A DNA stretch of 34,039 bases from Desulfosporosinus lacus DSM 15449 (GCF_900129935.1 NZ_FQXJ01000035.1:1-34039), one strand, 5' to 3'; positions 1 to 8,400 are shown, numbered from the stretch's first letter. Numbers and translations: made by a program. The notes: generated by a model from the sequence alone, not told the origin.

Positions 1-4
1 CTAA

Positions 5-121
5 AAATGTCTTTTTTCCTATCATTCTTATCACCACTATCAAATTGATATACCAATAAATGGTATTCACTCTGATTATGGTGGCCGATTTGAAATGTCA
101 AGCGTTTTTTGCTATTGTTAA
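5..121 (+). pseudogene. possible transposase (DDE/rve) fragment
   Basis: A reading frame open from base 5 to a stop at 119-121 encodes INGIHSDYGGRFEM (bases 56-97). This resembles the second catalytic-Asp region (HSDxGxxF) of rve-type transposases of the IS3/IS481 kind. Nothing else of a transposase follows and there is no usable start, so if the match is real it is a small decayed scrap. The match is short and recognised by eye only. Confidence 0.3.
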
Positions 122-195
122 AACATTTTTTGCAATTATAAAGGGCTATTTCCTATTTATGTAAGGATAGCCTGATGACATTGGGAGTCTACCCC

Positions 196-216
196 CACCG
201 AAGTAGAATAAGGAAC
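196..216. repeat. 21-bp dispersed repeat, copy 1
   Basis: A 21-base string ending in GAATAAGGAAC occurs here and again at 1637-1657 with two mismatches. In this copy the MITE-like element begins directly after it. In the second copy it runs into a terminator hairpin. It may be part of a degraded intergenic repeat. Confidence 0.5.
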
Positions 217-474
217 GGGGCTGTTGCAAAACAGCGTTGGAAAATGACCTGCACAAAAAATCAGCCCGAGAGGACGCATAGTGAAGCCTTTGGGGCTGAT
301 TTGCTTTTGGGCATCTCGACCAAGGGTGAAAGCCTTCTCTTCGGCTTGTACCAAGAATCTTACGCGCGTATGATTCTTGGTACAAGCCCGACCGGGTTAT
401 ACGCAAAACTACACTTCAACCCTTGGGAAATTTAGATCTTTCGCTAAATTAGCTCAATTTTGCAACAGCCCCGT
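215..474. mobile_element. MITE-like non-coding element, about 256 bp
   Basis: The element is bounded by perfect inverted repeats: GGGGCTGTTGCAAAA at 217-231 and its complement at 458-472. The symmetry extends two more bases outward (AC/GT). The core CTGTTGCAAA matches the terminal repeats known from IS6-family elements such as IS26 and IS257. Inside are at least three hairpins: 266-305 (AAATCAGCCC and its complement), 344-387, and 429-450 (AATTTAG/CTAAATT). The ORFs across it simply read through hairpin arms and look non-coding. I see no clear target duplication: the flanks share only AGGA (211-214 and 477-480). It is best read as a miniature inverted-repeat element mobilised in trans, or an IS remnant that kept both ends. 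Confidence 0.65.
344..387. repeat. long hairpin inside the MITE
   Basis: Arms GCTTGTACCAAGAATC (344-359) and the exact complement (372-387) flank a 12-base loop that itself contains the palindrome TACGCGCGTA. This gives a 16-bp perfect stem. It is typical of secondary structure in miniature elements and could also block transcription through the element. Confidence 0.7.
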
Positions 475-498
475 CTAGGAAATGATAAAAGAAGATAA

Positions 499-536
499 AA
501 AAGGAGGATTGGCATAATTATGGCCAACCCTCCTTT
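499..536. terminator. bidirectional hairpin terminator after rhodanese gene
   Basis: AAAGGAGG-TTGGC pairs with GCCAA-CCTCCTTT around an AT-rich loop. It lies 28 bases past the stop of the minus-strand rhodanese gene, with A-rich and T-rich flanks on the two sides, so it can act in both directions. Confidence 0.7.
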
Positions 537-563
537 CTTATTCAAATAATCTAATAAAATCCA

Positions 564-959
564 TCATTTCTTGCCAGAAACTGTTTTAAACGGCCAGTGT
601 ATTATGCCACCCAGGTTAAAAACATTAACATAGCCCTGCTTCAATAATATCCTTACAGCAGCTCTGCTTCGACTCCCACTCCGACAATAGACAAAGATCG
701 TGGCTTGTTTGTCTGGCAATTTTAGACCAGCTTCCTGGGCTAAAATGTTTAAAGGAATCAAAGTACTTTTGGGAATATGATTCTCCAGAAATTCTTCCTG
801 AGTTCGAACATCCAGAAGAATGATCCCCTTTTCCGTATCTAATCTCTTCTTTGCTTCTTTTGGTGCAATTTTTAAGTGACTGATCTTCCCTGTGTTTTTG
901 ATATAAACCCAGATTATTAGTACTCCCACGAATAAAGCGATAGTAATAGTTTGGTTCAT
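564..959 (-). CDS. membrane-anchored rhodanese-domain protein
   Basis: 131 aa. Residues 4-20 form one hydrophobic N-terminal helix (ITIALFVGVLIIWVYIK), so the protein is probably anchored in the membrane; which side the domain faces cannot be told. A single rhodanese domain follows (about 33-125) with the typical ILLDVRTQEEF and HIPKS motifs. The active-site loop CRSGSRS starts at C92, so the catalytic cysteine that would carry a persulfide is present. The C-terminal LGGIIHWPF motif is also typical. The family moves sulfane sulfur to thiol acceptors; the substrate here is unknown. The ATG is preceded by AAGGGAT. It is a single-gene unit with its own promoter (1022-1050) and terminator (499-536). 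Confidence 0.88.
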   Translation of the reverse strand: MNQTITIALFVGVLIIWVYIKNTGKISHLKIAPKEAKKRLDTEKGIILLDVRTQEEFLENHIPKSTLIPLNILAQEAGLKLPDKQATIFVYCRSGSRSRAAVRILLKQGYVNVFNLGGIIHWPFKTVSGKK

Positions 960-1021
960 ACTTTATCCCTTTCTAATAAGAAATGCCGAGACCCCTCTAT
1001 ACCCTCCTATGGTATAAAGGA

Positions 1022-1050
1022 ATTGTATGATGCAATACCATTTTTGTCAA
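1022..1050 (-). promoter_or_regulatory. sigma-A promoter of rhodanese gene with flanking inverted repeat
   Basis: On the minus strand TTGACA (1050-1045), 17 bases, then TACAAT (1027-1022). ATGGTAT at 1009-1015 and ATACCAT at 1035-1041 form an inverted repeat that spans the -10 box and enters the spacer, which is a good place for a repressor site. The regulator is unknown. Confidence 0.7.
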
Positions 1051-1110
1051 TTAATAATATCTGGTATTGTAACAACGACTGAGGTAATGCAGGCATTTCC
1101 TTAAATGACC

Positions 1111-1155
1111 AAAAGAGGAGCGAACCCCTATCGTTACTTAGGAGTTCGCCCCTTA
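1111..1155 (-). terminator. terminator after small secreted protein gene
   Basis: On the minus strand GGGGCGAACTCCT pairs with AGGGGTTCGCTCC around a loop, followed by TCTTTTGG. It lies about 40 bases beyond the stop of the 1192-1509 gene. Confidence 0.65.
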
Positions 1156-1191
1156 CCGTTGTTATCCGACATCGGTTATTAGTGAATGAGT

Positions 1192-1509
1192 TTACTCTGC
1201 CTTTTGAGCATTAGAGTTTTTACGGCCGCAGCCTTTTTTCTGCCCAAAACCATGAAATTCGCCTTTGTCGATATCTTGTTCAATTCTTTGTTGACGTTCT
1301 TGCATGGCGTTCTTGATTTTATCGGCTTTTGTTTGATCTAAGATTCCAGCCTCTACTTCCTTATCAATAATCTGAACTTTGATGCTGTTCATTTGTTGAG
1401 TGAGAGCTTTAATCTCCTTCAATTTATCTTGATCAACAGCCCCTAAGGCGGGCACAGCGCTTAGAACCAACAAAGCCAAAGCCAAAATGCTTGCAGCCAG
1501 TCTTCTCAT
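1192..1509 (-). CDS. small secreted DUF2680-type protein
   Basis: 105 aa from the chosen start. Residues 1-24 are a classical signal peptide (MRRLAASILALALLVLSA, then VPALGA before the cut). The mature part is a charged, helical segment (DQDKLKEIKALTQQMNSIK... to MQERQQRIEQ) with the GILDQTKADKI pattern of DUF2680/YckD-like exported proteins, followed by a Gly/Cys/Lys-rich tail (GFGQKKGCGRKN). Function is unknown for the family. The frame could begin 21 bases upstream, but GAGGAGGT sits right before the ATG at 1509 and would lie inside the longer gene, so 1509 is chosen. Monocistronic, with a terminator at 1111-1155. Confidence 0.75.
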   Translation of the reverse strand: MRRLAASILALALLVLSAVPALGAVDQDKLKEIKALTQQMNSIKVQIIDKEVEAGILDQTKADKIKNAMQERQQRIEQDIDKGEFHGFGQKKGCGRKNSNAQKAE

Positions 1510-1636
1510 ATGCCAGACCTCCTCATTCATTTTATTGCCGGAAACATTCTTAGAATGTCCAATAATATAGTTTATTATTATTGATATTTGATCGAATTGA
1601 ACTCGTTCAGCTAAGGCCGAACATCGAGACTTATGT

Positions 1637-1657
1637 CACCGAAACAGAATAAGGAAC
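1637..1657. repeat. 21-bp dispersed repeat, copy 2
   Basis: Second copy of the string at 196-216 (two mismatches). Here it merges into the hairpin at 1651-1685. Confidence 0.5.
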
Positions 1658-1685
1658 ACCCACTTTTAATAGAAGTGGGGTCCTT
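1651..1685 (-). terminator. terminator after HxlR regulator gene
   Basis: AAGGAACACCCACTT pairs with AAGTGGGGTCCTT (two imperfections). It touches the stop codon of the minus-strand regulator at 1686. Confidence 0.65.
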
Positions 1686-2051
1686 CTATTCCTCTTTGGT
1701 CAGTTTTAATACTAGCTCGTTTTGTTCATAATCATTAGCATAGTTCTGTCCCCATTTACACAAGGTATCTAAAATAGGCAGGAGACTCTGACCTGCTTGA
1801 GTCAGAGAATATTCAACCTTGGGCGGGATTTGTGTATAAATCAATCTCTTGACCAAACCACTGTCTTCCAGCTCCCGAAGCTGTTGAGTTAACATTTTGG
1901 GTGTGACATTAGGGATAGCTTTTCTCATTTCACTGTATCTTAAGGTTTTATCCCCTAAATGCCAGAGTATAAGGGCTTTCCACTTTCCACCGATGAGGGC
2001 CAACGTCAATTCCATGGAACATTGATACTCATTATTCTTGAACTTGATCAT
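1686..2051 (-). CDS. HxlR-family transcriptional regulator
   Basis: 121 aa, usual length for the family. A winged helix-turn-helix covers about residues 10-100: the N-terminal C11-SMELTLALIGGKWK signature, LRYSEMRKAIPNVTPKMLTQ (recognition region) and the wing KVEYSLTQAGQSL are all typical. The family cysteine close to the N terminus (C11) is kept; in B. subtilis relatives such as YodB and HypR that residue senses quinones or disulfide stress. The ATG has a good AAGGAGTG site. It is divergent from the flavoprotein gene at 2234, and the shared 182-bp space carries inverted repeats, so control of that gene and of itself is likely. Redox or electrophile sensing is inferred from the family, not shown. 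Confidence 0.88.
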   Translation of the reverse strand: MIKFKNNEYQCSMELTLALIGGKWKALILWHLGDKTLRYSEMRKAIPNVTPKMLTQQLRELEDSGLVKRLIYTQIPPKVEYSLTQAGQSLLPILDTLCKWGQNYANDYEQNELVLKLTKEE

Positions 2052-2084
2052 TAAGTCTCACTCCTTAGTCTATCAAGAGTCTTT

Positions 2085-2159
2085 AGTTCGTATAAGTATA
2101 ATCTCCCTCGAACTAACACGGTATACATTTGGTTACTATAGTACGAAAATGTACGTACT
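2085..2159. promoter_or_regulatory. operator region between HxlR gene and flavoprotein gene
   Basis: Two inverted repeats lie in the divergent spacer: AGTTCG (2085-2090) with CGAACT (2109-2114), and AGTACG (2140-2145) with CGTACT (2154-2159). A further GTATAC...GGTTAC element sits at 2121-2135. GTA/TAC-rich dyads are what HxlR/YodB-type dimers bind, so these are candidate sites. Confidence 0.45.
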
Positions 2160-2233
2160 TGCTAACTATTATTATATCGTTTATTATCATATCAGGCAAT
2201 GACCAAGGCTAAATAGCAGGGAGTGTTTGTTTT

Positions 2234-2809
2234 ATGAAAGTTGTAGCTTTTAATGGAAGTCCGCGGGTCAATGGCAATACTTCGCAAAGCATAAAAATGG
2301 TTTTAGCGGAATTAGAAAAAGAAGGAATTGAGACTGAAATTGTCCAATTGGGAGGGCGTAAAGTCTTTGGTTGCTTGGCCTGCGGCAAATGTAGCGAAAT
2401 GATGAACAACCGATGTGTACGCAAGGACGATGAAATGAATACTTTCATCCAGAAAATTGAAGAGGCAGATGGCATCATTATAGGTTCCCCCACGTACTTC
2501 AGTAATGTGAGTACGGAAGTAAAAGCTCTTATTGACCGTTGTGGTTATGTATCAAAGTCTAACGGAGGTGCCTTATTAAGGGGAAAAGTTGGAACTTCGG
2601 TCGTTTCCGTACGTAGAGCCGGATCCACCTTTACCTACTCTGCTATTAACTTCTTCTTTGGCATAGCCGAAATGGTCATTTGCAGTTCAAGTTATTGGAA
2701 TATGACCTTATCCCGTGATCCAGGCGATGTTCAAAATGATAATGAAGGCATCCAGACCTTTCAAACCCTTGGTAAAAACATGGCTAAACTTTTAAAGCAA
2801 GTTCGCTAA
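2234..2809 (+). CDS. flavodoxin-fold FMN-binding oxidoreductase (ISF/WrbA-like)
   Basis: 191 aa. The N terminus MKVVAFNGSPRVNGNTSQS is the phosphate-binding loop of the NADPH-dependent FMN reductase / multimeric flavodoxin superfamily. GSPTYFSNVSTEVKALIDR (about residues 84-102) is the second flavin-binding loop. Between them lies a cysteine cluster C47-x2-C50-x2-C53-x7-C61 (CLACGKC and then C61), which matches the compact motif CX2CX2CX4-7C that holds the 4Fe-4S cluster in archaeal iron-sulfur flavoprotein. A cluster is therefore possible but not proved. Likely role: electron transfer to or from small electrophiles, quinones or nitro-compounds. GGGAGTG precedes the ATG. Divergent HxlR regulator at 1686-2051. 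Confidence 0.85.
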   Translation: MKVVAFNGSPRVNGNTSQSIKMVLAELEKEGIETEIVQLGGRKVFGCLACGKCSEMMNNRCVRKDDEMNTFIQKIEEADGIIIGSPTYFSNVSTEVKALIDRCGYVSKSNGGALLRGKVGTSVVSVRRAGSTFTYSAINFFFGIAEMVICSSSYWNMTLSRDPGDVQNDNEGIQTFQTLGKNMAKLLKQVR

Positions 2810-2898
2810 ATTAAGCGAGGTAACTAATCAGCGAAAACTTCAAGATCGCATGGCTGAGTATACTATCGAGAACTATCTAACGAAGAATTAACCATAAA

Positions 2899-2932
2899 CA
2901 AAGAAGAGACGCCTTAAAACGTCTCTTCTTTG
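2899..2932 (+). terminator. terminator after flavoprotein gene
   Basis: CAAAGAAGAGACG pairs exactly with CGTCTCTTCTTTG around a CTTAAAA-type loop. The 89 bases between the flavoprotein stop and this hairpin can be read in another frame as QRKLQDRMAEYTIENYLTKN then stop, which may be the tail of a lost gene. Confidence 0.75.
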
Positions 2933-3035
2933 TGTTATGGTATACCCTACAAATCAAACCTCAAATAATTGTCTTCAGGGTTGATTAATCAACCTAGTGT
3001 GATAATATGGACACTTAAAGATGGAGTTATGCAGT

Positions 3036-3263
3036 TTAATGAATTACTGAGAGCTTTGCCAACAATACGGCAATGATTGCACAAGTTTTATTGACAGCAA
3101 TCACGCTTAAAACTTGCTTATCTTTGAAAAAATAGGTTTCAATAGAACGCTCTAAAGTGATAAAAACTAAGATCGTTACAAGAAAGGATGAGAAATAAAA
3201 GCCTGCTCCTGCTGCTAAACCAATCGCTGATACTACCCAAAGAGAAGCAGCCGTTGTTTGATA
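3036..3263 (-). pseudogene. 3' remnant of an mgtC/sapB-like gene
   Basis: The minus strand encodes 75 residues ending at a stop at 3036-3038. TTAASLWVVSAIGLAAGAG is very close to the hallmark TTAAS.W..AAIGLA.GAG of MgtC/SapB membrane proteins, followed by FYFSSFLVTILVFITLERS. Upstream it meets a stop (3264-3266), and the N-terminal transmembrane half of MgtC is absent, so the gene is 5'-truncated and has no start or ribosome site. The break lies just before the start of the ABC transporter on the other strand. The region 2941-3035 holds nothing I recognise. Confidence 0.72.
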
Positions 3264-3302
3264 CTAACAAAATCCGAAGCAAAGGCGAGTGGTATCCTAG
3301 TC

Positions 3303-5039
3303 ATGGCTATTTTAAAGAAATTTATCAAATATTATAAACCCTATAAATACCTGTTTTATGCCGACATCATGTGTGCCTTGATTGTTTCCATTATCGATCT
3401 GTCCTTTCCACAAATCCTTAGTTATCTAGCTAAAAATCTATTTACTCAAGATAAAGAAATAATTCTGCAAGCCATAGGATTTATCGGCATAGCCCTGCTG
3501 TTTATGTATGTTATTAAGTATTATTGCCAGTATTTCATTATTTCCTGGGGACACATTATGGGCGCGAAGATGGAAACCGATATGAGAAAAGATCTGTTCA
3601 ATCAATTTCAGCGGTTATCCTTTTCTTATTATGATAGAAACAATACTGGAGAAATGATGTCCAAATTGGTCGCAGACTTGTTTGATATATCCGAACTTGC
3701 TCATCACGGGCCAGAAAATATTTTTATCTCCACGCTAAAGATCATTGGCTCCTTTAGTATCTTAATGTTGATTAATATTAAAATGACCCTGATTTTATTA
3801 GTGGTGACGCTGGTCATGGTGGTCTTCACCATTTACAAAAACATTAAAATGGCTCCCAGCTTTGCAGATAGCAGGGTGAAAATTGCCGCTGTAAATTCCA
3901 GCCTGCAAGATAGTTTATCTGGAATCCGAGTTGTCAAATCCTTTGCCAATGAACGAGTAGAAAGAGAAAAATTCAGAAAAAGCAACCACGATTTTTTGGA
4001 CTCTAAAATTAGAATCTACAAATTGATGGGTAATTTCCACGCTTGGAATTCTTTTTTTGAAGGGTTGCTCTATGTTGTGATCATTGTTTCCGGGGGGGTA
4101 TTTATAGCCAATGGTTCGTTAAAAATTTCCGATCTGGCGATTTATGTCCTTTATGTCAACCTCTTTATCAATCCCATAGACGTATTAATAAATTATACTG
4201 AATCATTTCAAAAAGGCTACGCTGGTTTCAAACGATTTATTGAGGTTTTGGAGACTGCGCCAGATATTGTGGACAAAGCAGGAGCTAAACCTTTGACAGA
4301 CGTTAAAGGAGAAATTAATTACAAGAATGTCTCCTTTCGCTATGACGATGATTCCAATGTTTTAGATAATGTGAGTCTAACCATAAAAGCAGGAAAGAAC
4401 ATCGCCCTAGTCGGACCATCGGGGGGAGGGAAAACAACTTTCTGTTCTCTGTTGCCAAGATTTTATGATGTAACATCCGGATTAATAACCATTGATGGAA
4501 ATGATATCCGAGACGTGACGCTAGATTCTTTACGAAATGCTATCGGGATAGTGCAGCAGGATGTCTATATGTTTGATGGCTCAATCAGAGAAAACATTGC
4601 CTATGGCAAGGCCGGATCTTCAGAAGCCGAAATTATTGAGGCAGCCCAAAAAGCCAATATTCATGAGTTTATCCTGTCTCTTGACGAGGGGTATGATACT
4701 TATGTTGGGGAACGAGGGGTCAGGCTCTCTGGTGGACAAAAACAACGATTATCAATCGCCAGAGTGTTCTTAAAGAACCCTCCCATTTTAATCTTAGACG
4801 AGGCTACGTCAGCCCTAGATAATGAAAGTGAACGCTACATTCAAAATTCTCTGGAAAAGCTCTCTGAAAATCGGACGACCATCGTGATTGCCCACAGGCT
4901 GAGTACGATAAAAAACTCGGACGAAATTGTGGTGGTTACCGATGAAGGCATCCAAGAAAGAGGCAGTCATAAACAACTGCTCGAAAAGGCTGGCATCTAT
5001 GCCCATTACTATAATATGCAATTTGAAGGCTTGGAATAG
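3303..5039 (+). CDS. ABC exporter half-transporter (MsbA/LmrA-type)
   Basis: 578 aa. Six membrane spans in an ABC_membrane domain (about residues 5-290) precede one ATPase domain (about 335-570). Walker A GPSGGGKT is near residue 371, the Q-loop at IGIVQQDVYMF, the signature LSGGQKQRLSIAR near 475, Walker B ILILDEATSALD near 496 and the H-loop VIAHRLSTI. All catalytic residues are intact, so this half-transporter should work as a homodimer exporting lipid, drug or peptide; no substrate clue exists. A TTG start at 3258 is possible but overlaps the MgtC remnant and has no ribosome site; the ATG at 3303 has only a weak GAGTGG. The 3' end faces the response-regulator gene with 2 bp between stops and no terminator. 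Confidence 0.9.
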   Translation: MAILKKFIKYYKPYKYLFYADIMCALIVSIIDLSFPQILSYLAKNLFTQDKEIILQAIGFIGIALLFMYVIKYYCQYFIISWGHIMGAKMETDMRKDLFNQFQRLSFSYYDRNNTGEMMSKLVADLFDISELAHHGPENIFISTLKIIGSFSILMLINIKMTLILLVVTLVMVVFTIYKNIKMAPSFADSRVKIAAVNSSLQDSLSGIRVVKSFANERVEREKFRKSNHDFLDSKIRIYKLMGNFHAWNSFFEGLLYVVIIVSGGVFIANGSLKISDLAIYVLYVNLFINPIDVLINYTESFQKGYAGFKRFIEVLETAPDIVDKAGAKPLTDVKGEINYKNVSFRYDDDSNVLDNVSLTIKAGKNIALVGPSGGGKTTFCSLLPRFYDVTSGLITIDGNDIRDVTLDSLRNAIGIVQQDVYMFDGSIRENIAYGKAGSSEAEIIEAAQKANIHEFILSLDEGYDTYVGERGVRLSGGQKQRLSIARVFLKNPPILILDEATSALDNESERYIQNSLEKLSENRTTIVIAHRLSTIKNSDEIVVVTDEGIQERGSHKQLLEKAGIYAHYYNMQFEGLE

Positions 5040-5041
5040 TG

Positions 5042-5434
5042 CTAAATCAGTCCCAGTTTCTTGATGACCTCTAACATTTTATTTGTATCGATTGGTTTAG
5101 CGGCATAAGCCTCACACCCGATTTCAAAAGCCTGATTAACATAATCAGTTTCTGCTAAAGCTGTCGTCATAATGACCTTTACCCGCTGTTCAGATGCAAA
5201 CTCTTGTTTAGTCTCATAGTCGCGGATGGCCTTCAATACTTTAACCCCATCTACTTTAGGCATCATAATATCCAGGCAAATTAAATCATAGGGAGCCTTT
5301 TCCTTAATTGCTAACAAATATGCGTCAAGCGCTTCCAACCCATCAACTACCAAATCCACTTCACCATACTGCCCAAGGAATTTTGACAAGAACCGCCGAC
5401 TAGCTAAATCATCTTCCGCAATTAAAATCTTCAT
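5042..5434 (-). CDS. single-domain response regulator (CheY-like receiver)
   Basis: 130 aa, a stand-alone receiver domain. The acidic pocket AEDD is at the N terminus, the phospho-acceptor Asp lies in LICLDIMMPKVDG (D55 from this start), the Thr in VIMTTAL and the Lys in AAKPID. There is no output domain, so it must act by protein contact. A GTG start nine bases upstream is possible, but GAGAGGG lies 8 bases before the ATG at 5434. It is 13 bases downstream of the hybrid kinase, so the two are surely co-transcribed; a phosphorelay from the kinase (through its C-terminal HPt) to this protein is the simplest reading. Confidence 0.88.
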   Translation of the reverse strand: MKILIAEDDLASRRFLSKFLGQYGEVDLVVDGLEALDAYLLAIKEKAPYDLICLDIMMPKVDGVKVLKAIRDYETKQEFASEQRVKVIMTTALAETDYVNQAFEIGCEAYAAKPIDTNKMLEVIKKLGLI

Positions 5435-5447
5435 CTTTTTCACCCTC

Positions 5448-8400
5448 TCAATTATTTAGGCATAAATAAATTTCAAATTCTCTTTTTAGACTTTGAGCGT
5501 ATTTATTCGCTTCCTCCTGGTTTTCGCGTCTGGCGGCCAATTCAATTTTAAACGCTAAAGTTTTAAGGTCATCCGCTTCGATCAAGTTACAATTATGTTT
5601 AATTTTATGTGCAATTTCTTCAGTGAGATTAATATCCTCATAGCTTAGTGCAAATCGAAGTTCCTCAATATCTCGTGAAACTTCTATGATAATGGCATCT
5701 TTATCATATTCCAAGGGCATCTCAGAATCAATATTCAGTACTACTCCATCTTCACTAATCCTTACCTCATGTTTAGGCACAGCGTGCAGTTTATCTGCTG
5801 AGATATTTCGATTCACCACCTCTTCTAACAGGGAGAATAATTTACCCATCCTGATAGGTTTGGGCATATACTCATCCAGTCCACAGGCTAGAAATTTTTC
5901 TCGATCTCCAGCAAGGGCATAGGCTGTTAAAGCGATGATAGGAGTATGTTGATTCTCTCCCTCTTTCTCACGGATTTTGGCAGTCGCTTCGATCCCGTCC
6001 ATTATCGGCATTTGAATATCCATGAAAATTACATCGTACTGATTTTCAGCATGCAATGCTAAAGCTTCCAACCCGTTCGTGGCAGATTCTATAAAGTGCC
6101 CTTTTTCTTTGAGCATTAAAGATAAGACCGTTAAACTGACCTTATCATCCTCTACAATGAGTATTCTCAATGGTCTCATAGAATGGATGGTGCAGGTGTC
6201 TTGTGTCGGATAATTTAGTTTGCCAGATCGCATGAACTTTAGACTAAAGCTAAAAGTACTCCCTTTCCCCTCTTGACTTTCCACTGATATGGTTCCGCCC
6301 ATCATCTGTACGAGTTGCTTAGAAATCGCCAGACCTAGACCAGTACCACCATACTTTCTTGTAATTGAACCATCCACCTGACTAAAGTTCTTAAAGAGCT
6401 TAGTTTGTTCATGGGGTGATATACCAATACCTGAATCCGAAATGGAAAATAGAATCTCTATCATTTCGTTTGTTATTTCTAGTTCTTTAGCAGAAAGAAC
6501 AACCCCTCCGAATTTAGTGAATTTTAAAGCGTTATTTAAAAGATTGTTTAATATTTGCTTAAGCCTGTTGGGATCCCCTATCAAAGTTTGCGGGATCGCA
6601 TTGGAGCAGTCGCAACATAGGGTTAGCTTCTTTTTCATAGCTAAGGGCAAATGTGCTTTTATCGTTAATTCCAATAATTCAGGGATATTAAATCCTATTT
6701 TTTCTATCACTAATTTACCTGCTTCGATTTTAGAAAAATCAAGAATGTCATTAATGATTGTCAGTAAGGAATCTGCGCAGTCTTTAGCGATTTCAAGGTT
6801 ACCTCGCTGTTCCTGGCTTATATTCTTTAATAGTGTCAAATCAATCATCCCTACGATTCCATTAATAGGGGTGCGAATTTCATGACTCATATTCGCTAGG
6901 AATTCACTTTTTGCACGATTAGCAGCTTCTGCTTTATTCTTTGCTAGCTGAAGTTCGTTTTCTACATGTATGCGTTCTGTCATATCTGTGATAAGTGAGA
7001 CGAAATAACCGGGTTCAGGACTATATAGTTTCACGGAAAACCAACGCTCACTCCAAGCTGAATAGTAAATTGGCAAAGCGAGCTGAAGTCCTGTTGATGC
7101 AACTTCCCCATATTCAGCCATCCTTTGGTCGAATAACTGAGGATCTTCGCCAGAAAAAAGCTCCGAATATTTCTTGCCAATAATTTCCTTGCGAGATACT
7201 CGAAATATTCTTTCATATGCTTCATTAATCTCCAGGATTTCATAATCTATGGGTTTTCCGGTTTCATCATAGATTACTTTGTTATGAGCAAAGCTGTCGG
7301 GCATATTTATAATTAACGAACGATATCGTTCATACAAAAGTCTTTGTTTTTCCTCGCTTTTGAGCAATTCAATTTGTGTTTTCTTTCGCTCAGCGATGTT
7401 TCGAGCAAACGATAAAATGCATCTCTTCCCGTCCATCTCGATAAGCTGAGAGTTAACTTCAATTGGTATTTCTTCATCATCTTTAGTAAAGTAAGTACTC
7501 TCAAACCTGTATTGCCCTTTAGCAGTCACTTCACTGATAATAGTTTTGAAAAGCTCTTCTTTTTCTCTGCAAAAGTCAGCAATCTTGAGATTGAGAAACT
7601 CTTCTTTGCTGTATCCCGTTCTCTCACATACCATCTTGTTCACGTCAATAATTTTTGTCTTTAGGGGTTCGTCCGCTTCAATCTCGAGAAGTATGATACC
7701 ATCATAGGCTATATCGAAGAGACTGCGATACTTTTTTTCACTAGCCCTTAATAGATCTTCTACCCGTAAACGTTCAGTTATTTCCCGAATGATGCTTACC
7801 AAGACTGGTTGGTCTTCGATAAAAGTACCATAAATGCTTACCTCAACAGGAAAGGCACTGCCATCTTTGCGAATATGGCAAGTCTCGAATAAAATCCCTT
7901 GATTCCCCGCCTGTCTCATTTGTTCTAAAGTAAAGTCATGCTGATCTCGGATATCAAAGACCTTTAATGATAGAAGTTCCTCTTTCGTATAACCATACGC
8001 TTGGACCGCGGCGGTGTTGGCTTCTAATATGTTTCCTCCCATATCTAAAAATATAATTATATCGCGTGCTTGTTCTAAAAGAACTTGATACTTTTTTGCT
8101 GTATCCTCGACTAATTTGCTATTTGTAATATTGTCCAAGGCTATGACCATATTGGGTTTGCCCACGTTCATTATTGGGGTAATACTTGCCCTGAACCAAA
8201 ATTTCTTTTCTTTTTCATTTTGTATCAAAACTTTACTGTATTCCAACTGGGTTATAGGTTGTCCTGACTTAAAGGCTAATTCAACAGCCAATCTCAATTG
8301 ACATGATTGACATTGTACCCCATAGCCACACCCCTTAATATTTTCTGTACTGCCATAACAATGAAGTCCATTGCCAATACGTTTACCGAAAACATTCTCG

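Noticed and set aside
146-435. Three overlapping frames of 65-86 codons on both strands around the MITE.
   Set aside because: They run through inverted-repeat arms of the element, mirror one another and lack ribosome sites.
2209-2493. 94-codon minus-strand frame opposite the flavoprotein gene.
   Set aside because: It is antisense to a clear flavodoxin-fold gene and has no protein-like pattern.
2810-2898. Short frame QRKLQDRMAEYTIENYLTKN after the flavoprotein gene.
   Set aside because: Too short to identify and without its own start; mentioned only as a possible remnant tail.
3258-3302. TTG start giving the ABC exporter 15 more residues.
   Set aside because: No ribosome site, overlap with the MgtC remnant, and the added residues do not resemble exporter N termini.
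6442-6885. 147-codon plus-strand frame opposite the hybrid kinase.
   Set aside because: Antisense to the HisKA/HATPase region, whose motifs are certain.
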